Positions 22,752 to 33,820 of a stretch of 64,000 nt of DNA are shown here, piece by piece. Numbering within the stretch: the stretch's first letter is position 1; every line of letters begins with the position of its first letter. Position numbers and translations under genes: made by a program. This DNA is from Cryptomeria japonica (taxonomy: Eukaryota > Streptophyta > Pinopsida > Cupressales > Cupressaceae), in contig NC_081414.1 of assembly GCF_030272615.1 (NCBI RefSeq), positions 822,363,896 to 822,427,895 on the forward strand, in the 5' to 3' direction. The notes under the pieces were generated by a model. The model was not told the DNA's origin. It was given only the letters and a program-made list of their open reading frames with translations, and searched no databases.

Positions 22752-24706
22752 CTATGTACTTAGGTCTGCCACTGGGATCATCCCCTTTGATTCCTTTTGG
22801 AGCTCCATTGTCGAAAGGTTCAGTAAGAAATTGGCAGATGGAAAGGTGCCTTGCTTAGCCAAGCTAGGAAATTAATTTTCTAAAATCTTCGCTTTAAATT
22901 CTTCCTATTTATGCTTTGAGTCTTTTTACGATCCCCTCCAAATATGCAGATGCTATTGAGAAAATTTAGAAAAGATTCTTATGGTTTGGAGTGGAAGATA
23001 GGGAAAAGATGCCTTTAGTTTCCTAGGAGAAGGTTTGTTTACCTAGAGCTTTGGGGGGTCTTGGCTTAAGGGCTATTAAAGACTTTAATAATGCTTTTCT
23101 TTCTAAATAGGTTTGGAGGTTTTATGGTGATAGAAAGGATTAGAATTCGGTGTGGTTCAGAAAATATTTTAATGGTATTCCTAATATGGTGTCTTTCTTT
23201 CATTCCTTCGATATTCCAAATGGTTCTTTCATTTGGAATAACATTCTCAAGGCTTAAAAGGGGGATGAAATTGGAGATGGTTGGGTTTTAGGTAAGGGTT
23301 CTTGTATCAGATTTTGGGAAGATGTATGGATTTTTTATGAACACCTTTATTTGTACCTTGATCTATTGCCTTTTGTCAATATTTGCAAAGCTAGATTTGG
23401 CTCTTTTGTCTCTAAATATTTTGCAAAGTCATTCTTGGGTTAATCTGGAGGAAATCAATGCTATCTTTTCTCAAATTTAGCAGGCTCTGCTATCCTTGTT
23501 TGTTAATCCTTCAGTTGAAGATTTTTTAATTTGGAGGTTAACCCAGGATGGATCTTTCTTTGTGGCTTCAACTATTAATAGATTAGTTTCTCCCCTGCCC
23601 CATCCTCCTATTTGGGTCAAGGCTTGGTTTAAAAACCTTACCCCTAAATTTAATATTTTCTTCTCACTTCTGCTCCAAAATAAAATCCTTACTATCAACA
23701 ACTTAAGTAAAAGAGGATTCTTGATCCCGAATAGATGTCATTTGTGTCTTAATGCTAAAGAATCCGTCTCTCACCTTGTGCTTCACTGCCCCTTCATAGC
23801 TTACATTAGGAGTCTGATCTTGAAGAAATGGAAGATAGCTTGAGTGTTTCTGGATAAGGTGGAAGATTTATTTGTTCAATGGAAGTGTCCCTCTTCCAAT
23901 TCTTTTATCAAAATTATTTGGTCCCTAATGTATCCCTATGTTTTATGGCATGCTTGTAAGGAAAGAAACAACATAATCTTTATGGAATCATTTTGTTCAG
24001 CTGAGATTGTTTTTGACAAGGTGTGCAAAGCAATTAGAGAAAATATAAAGTTAATTTGTAGTCGCATTAACCACCTTCCCTCCACTTCTATTTCTGAGGA
24101 GGATAAGAGGATTTGTGTGGAGTGGGGGTTAGAGGATGATATTAGCAAAATCAAAGAAAAGAAATCTAGAGACAATATTGTTTGAAATTACCCCCCAGAG
24201 GGATGGGTGAAAGTTAACTTTGATGAGGCAGGTAAGGGGAACCCTAGACCTGCTGGAGGCGGGGGAGTGGTTAGATATTCTAGAGGGTTTTGTGTGGCTG
24301 TAGTGGCCCTACCTTTGGGCTCCCAGTCCAATCATATAGATGAAGCTATGGCTTCTATGGAAAGTCTTATAATCATTAAGAAATTGCAATTTAAAAAAGT
24401 TTGGATAGAAGGGGATTCCTTAAATATTATCAATTGCCTAAAAGGTTTGGCTAAGCCTTCTTGGAAATTAAAAATATTATTATGAGAGCCCATAATATCA
24501 TCAAAGGCTTTGATAGGTGTGTTATAGTACATACCTATAGGAAAGAAAAAAAGGTTGCCGACACTTTTGCTAACTTAGGAGTTAAGTTATCAGCCCCTTT
24601 TATGTGGCAAGGTGAAAGCAATATGTCCTTAGAGGCTAAGGAGAAATTATTTGTTGATCGTATAAATGGAAAGGTCTCTCCATTATTATCTCATGATGTC
24701 CCTTAG
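22752..24706 (+). pseudogene. LINE ORF2 C-terminal part: RT end, zinc-binding domain, RNase H
   Basis: Fragments in two or three frames show YLGLPLG, LPIYALSLFTIPSKYADAIE, FLWFGVEDREKMPLV, LPRALGGLGLRAIKDFN (RT C-terminal region of plant LINEs). 23496-23843 is the zf-RVT domain (WFKNLTPKFNIFFSLLLQNK, RCHLCLNAKESVSHLVLHC). 24207-24485 is a plant-type RNase H (VKVNFDEAGKGNPRPAGGGG, HIDEAMASMESL, WIEGDSLNII). The end RKEKKVADTFANLGVKL is in another frame (24461-24706). Many stops. The catalytic YADD box of RT was upstream and is lost by 5' truncation. Confidence 0.85.
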
Positions 24707-24890
24707 ATCGAGATATATCATTAATGATGGTCGAGCTAGTGGGAAGTTTCTAGATTGCATGAGGTGGACTAGCCCACACACTTTCTAGGTGATTAAGTGC
24801 TTGCTCTACCTTGACTCTTCTATTCTCCGTTGTTCGTACATAGTTTATTTTTTATCTTGTGAAGGAGATGCAGTTGGAATTGGTAAAACC

Positions 24891-26463
24891 ATGGGGGCCA
24901 ATATTAACAGGAATGACCCAACTAGCTGTGAAGGTTGGAAGAAGGAACATAAAGTTTGGAGAAGATTACAAAGAGTGGGGATAACCGGTTATATGGAGAA
25001 TCTATATGGGAAAAAGGACCAGGTTTCCAAACTCTTTGTGAAGGGATGGAACAAGAAGAGAATCACCCTGTTTGGGCAAATGGTGAATTTGGATGAGAAG
25101 CTGATTGTAGAGGTGATAGGGCCATCGATTGAAGGGGTCAAATTCTTAAGGAATAGAAAATTCTCTGACAATGCGGTGAAGACCTTTCACAAGAATGAAG
25201 AAGAAAAGGAGAGGCTTGTCAAGCATGACAGGACTTATTTCGTTCTCAACCAAGTAAAAAGCTTTTGGTGTAAAATGTTGAAAGTGGTTATGGAATTTGT
25301 TATGGTTGATGGGAGGTTTACTAAATTTTATAGCTACCATTTTGTGTTTTTGAATCATTTTAGATATGGGAATAAGGTTTCCTTTCCCTTTTATCTGGTT
25401 TGTTCCCTTAATGACTGTCTCGTTGACCACATTCTGAACCCTAAGTCAAGTGCTTTGGCTCATCAGGGATTATTCCTTTTAATTTATAAGAATTTGGAAG
25501 CTAGGGTTAATAGGGTAAAGGCTAGTCTGGATGATGAAGAGGAGGACTATATCCCTAGTGATGGTTCAGATGATTCAAATTCTGATGACAAGGTCATCGC
25601 TTCTAACCCCCCTATGAAGAGGGTTAGAATCCCCAAGATAAACAATCATATTTAGTCGGTGAAGGAAACCTCTACTAGCAAGGTGAAGCCCAAGGGGAAG
25701 GGTAAGATGATTATTTTATTCAATTCTGATTTTGGGGATAAGAAGCATCCTAAAGCATATGAAAACCAGGAATCAAAACCTATGGACTTGGATTCCCAAG
25801 ACTAACAAGACAAGCCAAAAACAATGTTCGATATATTGGGAACTGCTAGAAGTGCCTCAGTTGATATGTACTAATTCCAATGCTAGGATTTTCATGAAAT
25901 CAAGACCCTACATCTTAAGAAGAAAACTCCCTTAACTAAATTGGAAAGGATTAAAGGGGTTGTGGAGAAAGAGGGTCAACTGAGAACAAAGGAACAGGGG
26001 AAAGGAAGTGTTTTTGAAAGAAATATGAGTTTGTCATGTGGGAAGAATATAAAATAAGAATGATGTTGGATTTCCTTCAAACCAATAATGAAGCTATAGA
26101 GAATTTTAAGTACAAATATGATGAAAAGTTTGGGGAGATTAGCCTAAAGATGCAAAAAATTGAGACTGCCCTCAGGAAAATCATGGAGAATAGTGTGGCT
26201 ATGCTGAGAGTGTTTGCTACCAATATGTCGGCTATGGTGGCTAGATTGGAGAAAATGCACAATGACAAGATCTTTGTGGATCTGGAGATGGATGCTTGGG
26301 TCTCTAGTTCCAAGGATATCCCTCGCACCACGAGGAGGACTAGACAAATCACCCAGGTTGTAGAGGCTCCTATGCCTTAGGATCTTCTTGACATTAAGGA
26401 AGCTGCAAAGACCATGTTAATGTTGGAGAAAGAGGCTACTGATAGTCTCAATATTTTCATGTA
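24891..26463 (+). pseudogene. ORF downstream of LINE RNase H, plant-mobile-domain-like, then coiled coil
   Basis: The ATG at 24891 in good context (ACCATGG) starts a 255-codon frame. Its core (FVKGWNKKRITLFGQMVNLD, EVIGPSIEGVKF, FVMVDGRFTKFYSYHFVFLN, RYGNKVSFPFYLVCSLNDCL, HQGLFLLIYKNLEA) resembles the putative plant transposon/plant mobile domain-type proteins; this is from pattern memory, not a search. An acidic Asp/Ser stretch and KRVRIPK follow, then a stop at 25655. After further breaks, 26036-26380 encodes a helical segment (MQKIETALRKIMENSVAM, MSAMVARLEKMHN). The last frame ends at 26463 just before the LINE tail. Function unknown; it could be a nucleic-acid-binding ORF of the LINE. Confidence 0.5.
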
Positions 26464-26677
26464 GCTAGGTGGTTATTTTTTGTTTCTTTTTTGCGAGTAC
26501 CTCGTTGGTTTTTTGTTGTCTTTTCCTCTAGCTGTTGTGTTTATGTTGTCCTTTTATCTTGCAACCTATTCTATTTTTTTGTTGTTAATGGTGGTCTAGA
26601 TAATTTATTGATATATCTTTGGCTATGATGTACGGGGTTTTGGGTTCCCTCAAAACATGTTTTTTCTTAATCAAAAC
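26464..26677 (+). terminator. LINE 3' untranslated region/tail
   Basis: A T-rich stretch with GGGTTTTGGGTTCCCTC and ending TTCTTAATCAAAAC, immediately followed by the right target duplication. It resembles 3' ends of plant LINEs; no long poly(A). Confidence 0.6.
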
Positions 26678-26731
26678 CAAAATTATATGGAATAGTATGC
26701 ATATACACTATTATAATGATAGAGTAATTTT

Positions 26732-26796
26732 GTGGGATCTCTTATAAGGGTATGTGCACAAAGATGGTGGTCAAAAAGAGGGGTATAAGTGGACAC
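26732..26796 (+). repeat. DNA-T left terminal inverted repeat
   Basis: Pairs with 47227-47281. The perfect core is 26748-26777. An extra GAGGGGTATA-like insertion follows the core relative to the right end, then GTGGACAC is shared again. Confidence 0.85.
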
Positions 26797-27480
26797 TTTT
26801 TTTTTGAAATCAGGTGAACCTGAACTTGGAGGCAAAATTTGAAAGTCATCCATTCAAGATATGAAGATAATCAAACAACAAATATTGTAGTACTCTGAAT
26901 CTAGTTTCCAAACTACTAAACATTTTTAAAATTGGATAAGATTAAGGGGGTCAAATCCTTCACGCACGAAAAAAATGACCCTGATTTTTTCTGAAAAACA
27001 TAACATAGTGTCTGACATGCGCATCAAAAAAATCATAGTTAAATTTAGTATTTTGACAAATCCTTTGGTAGAAAGACAGTGCACTAAACAAATCAAAAAT
27101 ACAATTTTATTTTTTTTAAATTGTAAAGAATCAAGTGCACTATAATAATATATAAAGTTTTTTAAATTTGGATAAGTATATCAAAAGTTATTCAAAAAAT
27201 CATGCACCTATGTCTGTAAGAACTAAGGAGACACTGGTAAAAGAAATTCAATAATAATATGTTATTGTTGTTCAAATTGAAAAAAACATTATATGGTTAG
27301 AAAGCTCAGAAGATGGGTGAAAATATGGTGGCAATTTTAGAAATACCCACTTGATGAAGTGTAAACTTAATGATGACAAAGTTGTTAAAATAAAACACGT
27401 CAAAAATGAGAGAAATGGAGGGAAATCAAACTTCCAAACCATAGCTTTGTCATCCAGGGCTATTTCCAAGCCTAAACAGT
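26797..27480. other. DNA-T left non-coding segment
   Basis: AT-rich with no frame or repeat I can name, between the left terminus and the first subterminal motif group. Confidence 0.4.
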
Positions 27481-27483
27481 CAA

Positions 27484-27560
27484 AAGCGCATATGTGGTAC
27501 TTATGGTTTAAAAAGTGCGTACGGGGTACTTATGGTGTAAGAAGCGCGTACGCGCTTGTT
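27484..27560 (+). repeat. DNA-T left subterminal motif group 1
   Basis: Three copies of a motif in 75 bp: GCGCATATGTGGTACTTATG (27486), GTGCGTACGGGGTACTTATG (about 27516) and GCGCGTACGCGC (27544). CpG-rich islands in AT-rich DNA; the same motif recurs near both ends. Confidence 0.75.
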
Positions 27561-28468
27561 TCCTTATAAACAATGCATACACACTATTGTATAATATGAT
27601 ATTCTATATAATATGTGTATAATATGATATTATATATATAATATGTTTATATACATATAATATATAATATATTAAACATATATATACACATGTAAGTGTA
27701 TTGTAAGTGAATTTATTTCTTGTCTGCAACTTCCTCTTTGATTTTTATCATGTATGCTCTCCTAAGAAAACTGACTGATGGACTTGTGTGTGTATATTGA
27801 ATAGTAGGAATAGGGTTTGAAATTGAACCATGGGTGTATTACCGTGACAAACAAGGAAACCTATAGTAATATTCTTCTCGAATGTGTTTTTAATGAGCAG
27901 AGAAGATGTCGAAAATAGTATCAACAAAGAAACATGATGAGTCAGAGTACCTGCAATATGTTTTTCAGAAGGAAACAACAGGTAGGAAGAGAAAGAGGGA
28001 GAGTAACACAAATGATGTTCTGTAGAATGATAGTGGTGAGTATGTGAGAGTTCCCATGTTGTTACACAATGCCTGTCACCTAAAGAAATTAAAGTTTGTT
28101 ATATGCATGGCAGTGGTAGTATATGATGATCATCACTTGTCAAACAGATTGGAACAGTACATTCCCATTAAAGAAATCAGGTGTGTAATTCCTATAGTCA
28201 CAATCGAGATCAATCTTATAACCTTGCAAATTTCATAGCATCATATGTTTTAGAACTTAGGCAGTACTCTTAGGGTTAGGTCAAGCTCTTACACTTGCTT
28301 TTTAGCAAATCCTCGTTGTTTGTTCACTTGGAGTCTCATTGTATGATGTTATATTCATAACTTTAAATTTAATATATCATTTTATTAACCCACCATATGA
28401 CCCCTTAGGTGTCATTAGAGGTCATATTGTTTCCTAAGAAGTCATATGGTGTCTTGTGACCCCTTAAG
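27561..28468. other. DNA-T left non-coding segment with AT-rich repeats
   Basis: Includes (TATA)-rich stretches at about 27590-27690. The remainder shows no credible gene; a short antisense frame at 27748-28011 has no recognisable motif. Confidence 0.4.
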
Positions 28469-28769
28469 ACCTCTCTCTCCCTCTCCCTCCTTCCCTCTCT
28501 CTCCCTCTCCCTCTCTCCCTCTCTCTCCCCCTTCTCTCTCCCTCTCCCTCTCTCTCCCTCTCCCTCTTTCCCTCCCCCCTCTTCTCTCCCTCTCTCCCTC
28601 CCTCTACCTCTCTCTACGTTCCCTCCCCCCTCTCTCTCTCCCTCTTTCCCCCTCTCCCTCCTTCCCTCTCTCTCTCTCTCCATCTCCCTCTCTCCCTCTC
28701 CCTCTCCCTCCCCCTCTCTCTCTCCCTCTCCCCTCTCCTCTCCCTCCCTCCCCATACTCTCTCTCTCTC

Positions 28770-28806
<37 letters not shown>

Positions 28807-28967
28807 GCCTCCTTCCCTCTCTCTCTCCCTCTCTCTCCCTCTCCCTCTCCCTCCTTCCTTCCCCCCTCTTCTCTCCCTCTCTAATTCCCTCTACCTCTCT
28901 CCCTCTCTCTACCTTCCCTTCCCCCTCTCTCTCTCTCCCTCTCTCTCCCTCTCCCTCTCCCTCCTTC

Positions 28968-29009
<42 letters not shown>

Positions 29010-29662
29010 TCCCCCACTCTCTCTCTACCTCTTCCCTCTCCTCTCCCTCCCTCCCCCCTACTCTCCCTCTACCTTCCTCCATACCCCTTCTTCTCTCCCA
29101 CCCTCCCCCCTCTTCTCTCCATCTCTCCATCCCTCTACCTCTCTCCCTCTCTCTACCTTCCCTCCCTCCCCCCTCTCTATCTCTCTCTCCCTCTGTCTCC
29201 CTCTCCCTCCTTCCCTCTCTGTCTCCCTCTCCCCCTCTCCCTCCTCCCCTTCCCCCTCTTCTCTCCCTCTCTCCCTCTCTCTACCTCTCTCCCTCTCTCT
29301 ACCTTCCCTCCCCCCCCTCTCTCTCTCTCTCTCTCTCTCCCTCTCCCTCCTTCCCTCTCTCTCTCTCCCTCTCCCTCTCTCTCCCTCTCCCTCTCCCTCC
29401 TTCCCTCCCCCCTCTTCTCTTCATCTCTCCCTCCCTCTACCTCTCTCCCTCTCTCTACCTTCCCCCCTCCTTCTCTCTCCCTCTGTCTCCCTCTCTCTCC
29501 CTCTCCCTCCTTCCCTCTCTCTCTCTCTCTCTCTCTCCCTCTCCCTCTCCCTCCCCTCTCTCTCTCTCCCTCCACCCTCTTCTCTCCCTTTCTCCCTCCC
29601 TCTACCTCTCTCCCTCTCTCCCTCCCTCCTTCCCTTTCACCCCCCTCCTCTCTCCCTCCCCC

Positions 29663-29706
<44 letters not shown>

Positions 29707-29743
29707 TCTCTCTCCCTCTCTCTCTCCTTCTCTCTCCCTTTTC
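28469..29743 (+). repeat. Polypyrimidine (CT)n/(CCCTCT)n tract with internal minisatellite
   Basis: About 1.27 kb almost purely C and T on this strand. A longer unit around CCCTCTTCTCTCCCTCTCTC ... CTACCTCTCTCCCTCTCTCT ... ACCTTCCCTCCCCC recurs at about 28573, 28862, 29106, 29255, 29408 and 29575. Long Pro/Leu/Ser frames (+) and Arg/Glu/Gly frames (-) here are repeat artefacts. Confidence 0.95.
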
Positions 29744-29829
29744 ATTCACATCTTTTCTACTACCAATAGCACTTAAGGGGTACTGAAACTATTAGTTCAC
29801 TGCCTTGCCATAACTTTTTTAAGGCAAAG

Positions 29830-30040
29830 GAGCGCATACGTGGTACTTATTACTTGTAAGTGCATATGGGGTACTGATCCCATTATTCGTTACCCTGCAA
29901 TAACATTTTTTAGACTTAGGAGCATGTATGCACTACTTATCCATCCAGAATGGGAAAAAAGAATACCATTGGGCTTGTCAACATTTTATGGTCTAACAGC
30001 ACATATGTGGTTATTAATGTAGCGCATACGTGGTTTGTAG
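29830..30040 (+). repeat. DNA-T left subterminal motif group 2
   Basis: Five copies: GCGCATACGTGGTACTTATT (29832), GTGCATATGGGGTACTGATC (about 29860), GCATGTATGCACTACTTATC (29922), GCACATATGTGGTTATTAAT (about 29999) and GCGCATACGTGGTTTG (30022). Lies directly upstream of the transposase-like gene, so it may act both as transposase binding site and promoter region (inference). Confidence 0.75.
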
Positions 30041-30065
30041 ACATTGTTTTAGTTGTCCAAGAGTG

Positions 30066-30100
30066 TCAACGACCTCAAAAGAAGTTTTTGAGGTCGTTGA
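30066..30100 (+). promoter_or_regulatory. Perfect 15-bp hairpin upstream of the transposase-like gene
   Basis: TCAACGACCTCAAAA (30066-30080) is followed by a 5-nt loop GAAGT and the exact reverse complement (30086-30100). It falls in the putative first (5' untranslated) exon, upstream of a GTAAGT donor at 30152. Confidence 0.7.
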
Positions 30101-30151
30101 AGGCCCCACTGGAACTATGTTTGCACTTCTATCACTATTTTATACATAGAA

Positions 30152-30338
30152 GTAAGTGAATTTTTTTGTTTTTGCATGATTTTAAATGATTGATTTATTG
30201 TTTTTATTAGTTTTTGTCAATAGTATTATGATTGTTTAATAGTTTGATTCCAAAAAATAGTAATAAGATGCATATTTATGGTTATTTGTTTGTTTATGAA
30301 CTTTTGTTTACATATATATGTAATATGATTATATTTAG
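30152..30338 (+). other. Putative 5' UTR intron of the transposase-like gene
   Basis: Donor GTAAGTGAA at 30152 and acceptor TATTTAG ending 30338, T-rich body of 187 bp. Prediction from consensus only. Confidence 0.35.
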
Positions 30339-30376
30339 GACAACCGATATCAACCATGAGAAAGAACAAGTGAGGA

Positions 30377-33285
30377 ATGATGGAACAACGAGAGGCTCAA
30401 AAGGAAAGACAAAGGCAGCGTATGAAGAAATTTCATGACATAAGAACAATGGGAGAAGAAGGTATGTCATCCTCAACATCTCAATTTGATTTACCAAATG
30501 AATATAATGCACCTAATACAATTGAAGAAGAGACAATTGATAATTTACCATTTGAACCTAATGCAATTGAAGAAGATACCACATTGAATAATCAATTAAA
30601 TGGTGAACATATTATATCTTCTCTACTTGATGAATTGAATGTACATAATTCACTGATGTTAACTCCTCCTAGAATCATTCGTAGGAAACCAAACTATCTA
30701 ATTGACATTGATGAGAATATATTGAAGCCAATGCCCAATAAAATGAATGAACGAACTTGTAGGAGAATGGTTAAAAGAATATGGCAAAACTATTTTCAAA
30801 ACTTAAATCAAACCACAAGATGTCAATTAATTCTTCAAATGATTAAAAATTTGAATTTTAGAGAGACAATGAAAATTCTAGGCCTAAGATCATTTGAAAG
30901 TAATAGTGAAAGAACTATTGTCAGAAATCTATTTGATGCATATCAATCTATTGGTTCAAAATCAAATACTAAAGATTTTAATGCTACTCGATGTGTCATT
31001 ACATCAACCATAATGAGCAAGAAAGTAAAAAAAGATCGTTTGATAAGCAAAACAAGTAAGTCATTAAATGTTAGTAGAACAACATTAAGTAAAGCATTAA
31101 ACAGGTAGGAAAAAATAGAGGAACCTAACATTAATTCTCTTTGGGCATTCTCAGGTAGACTACCACACATAGACAAGGTTGTTGTTGATGCACTAAAAAT
31201 ATTAATTGAAAATTTTTGGCATGACAACACAAGAGTATCGCCCAACCAAAGAGATGTTGTTAGAAGGTGAATTGGGTCTACAAATCATGAGCCACATGCC
31301 AAGCACTATTTCGATATGACTCAAACTAAATTTTATGAAAGATTCCTTCAAAAGTTTCCTCAAATAATCTTGAATTTTTGAAAGATTTTTTGGAATGGCA
31401 AAACCTTTTTATATTAAGATAAATCATGTACGCACCATGTGTTCTTGTGGGATGCATATTGAATTTTCCATGCATTATGATATTTTTCATCATATTTGTT
31501 CTACTTTGCACACTAACGATGTTTTGCAGGAATGTAATATACAAGCACCTCCAAAGTTGGTAAGAGAATTTATTTCAAGTGTGCTATGTAATAGACATGA
31601 TGGTTGCATTTATTATAAGATGCCTTGTTTGGAAGGTTCTTGTGCTATATGTGGTGATTTGCAATGTTTACTAAGATGCATACATTTGGAGAGCACACAT
31701 GAAATTGGTACGAAACTAGTTTCTTTCAAAAAATACAAGATAGTCACATATGGAGTTAAAGATGGAAAAGATTTGAAGAGATGTGAGCTAGTGAAAAATG
31801 ATATATGTGTAGCTTAATTTATGAAAATGTTTCAAGAGAAACTAGTTTATGAGTACATAATGCATGCACATAGAGCTCAATGGTTAGATGAGAAATTCAA
31901 GTTATGTAAAGACACATTTCCTCTTGGCACTATTATCTCTATTGTTGATTTCGCTGAAAATTATACACTACAACCTCAAAATGAAGTGCAATCCATGTAT
32001 TATCACTCTACACAAGTTTCTATTTTTGTACACACAGCATTCATGCATACAGATGATAGTACAGAGGAGGATAGAAAGGTTGTAAGAGAGTATCACTTCT
32101 ACATAAGTGATGATCATACTCATTCATCAGAGTTTGTACAAGGATGCTTTAAAGTTTTCTATGATAGTTTAAGGGAAAGGAACATACAATACAAACAACA
32201 CTTAATATGGTCAGATAATTGCACCACACAATTCAAGAATGCAAGGATGTTTTATTGGTTGACAATGATGCATATGACAAGTGGTGTACAATATTTTTGG
32301 AATTTCACTGAGGCTGGACATGGTAAGGGAGAGCACGATGGTGCAGGAGCATGTGTGAAAAGAGCCCTAGCTAGGGAAGAATTGAAGTACGAAGGTGGTG
32401 CTAAGTTGATAGATGCAAAAACAATTGTGCGATGGTGTAAGTCTATGATGGGTCCAGGTAATCCAGGTACATCAATGGTTCGTAGATATGTTTGTTTGAT
32501 CACTGAATGTAACATTGAAAACTATCTAGATTGTTGCACAGTTCCAAGATCGACTAACATGCACTCATTTATGAGGTCAAATTCAAGTTCACTGGTAATT
32601 TATATGAGACACATGGTATGTTTTTGCTCTTCATGCATGTATTGTTTGTGGAAGAATGTGAATCAAAAGAGTGGGTTGACAAATGGTCTTGTAGACTGTT
32701 GGTTCCCATTGATTCATACAAAATTCCCAAAGCACTACAATTGAGCTAGATGGAGACATCAGTGGATTTTGACCATGTATCCGACCTAGTGGATTCAGGT
32801 GATTTTTTGAGTTAATTTTTTTGCAAGTATTCTTTTTGGTTCATTTTGTTGTACATCATACTTTATTTTTGGTATTAATTAACACTTTATAAAATGTAGG
32901 TCATGTGTATGCAGTTGTTGCAGAAGAGAACAATGAAGAAGGAACATATTACTATTTGTGTCGTTGCATTGAGCCAAAAAGAAAATTGACAACCATAATC
33001 ATTGACGGAGAGGGTATTGAGTACCCAATAGGGTCTGTTGTCATGACAAGAACATGGCTTTGGAGATACCCTATCAAGAATTTTGATGTTTGGTTGTTCG
33101 AGGACTTTGAAACACATAGACATATTTTTCATTTCTCTAACCTTGTTGTTGCAACAAATATTCATTTGATTAAGTATTGTGGTAGACCTCATAACAAGAT
33201 TTTATGGAAAGTTTGTGAATCTAACCACAAGGCAATACTTGACACAATACAGGTTAAAGCCAATCTTGAAGGCTCACTTGATTGA
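30377..33285 (+). pseudogene. DNA-T transposase-like gene (DDE-type, GHGKG...DGAG family)
   Basis: First long-frame ATG at 30377, after a short upstream ORF at 30355. Residues 1-245 (to 31108) begin with a charged helix; a predicted HTH (RLISKTSKSLNVSRTTLSKA) is at the end. After stops, 31395-31817 carries a Cys-rich region (MCSCGMHIEF, CNRHDGCIYY, CAICGDLQC). 31821-32744 holds the catalytic-looking block: IVDFAENY (Asp at 31947), IWSDNCTTQFKN (Asp at 32214) and NFTEAGHGKGEHDGAGACVK (Glu/Asp at 32331-32339). A frameshift near 32570-32640 and an intron (32799-32899, GT...AG) precede the C-terminal domain (VYAVVAEENNEEGTYYYLCR, IGSVVMTRTWLWRYPI), ending at a TGA at 33283. Stops and shifts make this copy defective. 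I recall similar signatures in unnamed animal and plant proteins; I cannot assign the superfamily. Confidence 0.7.
32799..32899 (+). other. Intron in transposase-like gene
   Basis: GTGATTTTTT donor and AAAATGTAG acceptor. Joining restores one continuous frame (Asp-Ser-Gly-His-Val-Tyr-Ala) into the 3' exon, which supports it. Confidence 0.65.
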
Positions 33286-33369
33286 TTCTATGGTTCATAG
33301 TAGAATGAATTTGAGAATTTTGTATAAATCATCGACGAATTGTTCTATATTCATTTTTTGCATATATAA

Positions 33370-33605
33370 ATGCCCATGAGCTGATTTTTACATGTTTAGG
33401 GGCATAATTTTGTATATTTAAATGGCAATGAGCTGATTTGTACATATGTACATGCCAAATTTTGTATATTAAAATTGTGATGAGCTGAATCGCACATATT
33501 GTAATGCCAAATTTTGTATAAAAGCCCATGAGATGATTTGTAAGAAATTTTTTTATAATCAAATAGCCAAGAGCTGATTTGACTATATTTAGAGGCAAAT
33601 TTTTG
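33370..33605 (+). repeat. Tandem repeat of about 52 bp just downstream of the transposase-like gene
   Basis: Four to five diverged copies of a unit around GAGCTGATTTGTACATAT ... GCCAAATTTTGTATAT, starting near 33375, 33430, 33480, 33530 and 33570. Confidence 0.75.
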
Positions 33606-33820
33606 AGTAATATGTGACAATGTTTTGTGACTATGTTTTGAGTATATTCGATATGTCCCTGGTCAATCATGAGCATTCTTGATTCTTGTATAATCATGGA
33701 GAGTTATTTGAATCATTATCGAGTAATAGGGGTCATAGATTGAGACTAGATACAATTTGAGCAAAAAATATCATTGTTGTCAAAATAATTGTCAAAAAAG
33801 TTGTCAAGCAACTTCTACAT

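Larger units (their letters stand above)
22752..26677 (+). mobile_element. LINE-1: 5'-truncated non-LTR retrotransposon with an extra downstream ORF
   Basis: A 14-bp imperfect direct repeat (CAAAATTGTATGGA at 22738-22751, CAAAATTATATGGA at 26678-26691) flanks the segment, as expected for target-primed insertion. It starts abruptly in the RT C-terminal region (YLGLPLG motif at about 22754) and ends with the U-rich, GGGTTTTGGGTTCCCT-type tail and TTAATCAAAAC. In between lie RT thumb, zf-RVT, RNase H, then a second unrelated ORF. I infer one 5'-truncated insertion of a single transcript. Confidence 0.8.

Noticed and set aside
26732-26740. CACTA-type (En/Spm) terminus
   Set aside because: The outermost bases read GTGGG...CCCAC, not CACTA...TAGTG, and no 3-bp duplication fits. 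CACTATT near 26706 is outside the terminal match.
28405-29786. 446-codon Pro/Leu/Ser ORF and antisense Arg/Glu/Gly ORFs
   Set aside because: Artefact of the pyrimidine tract, which lacks stop codons; no domain.
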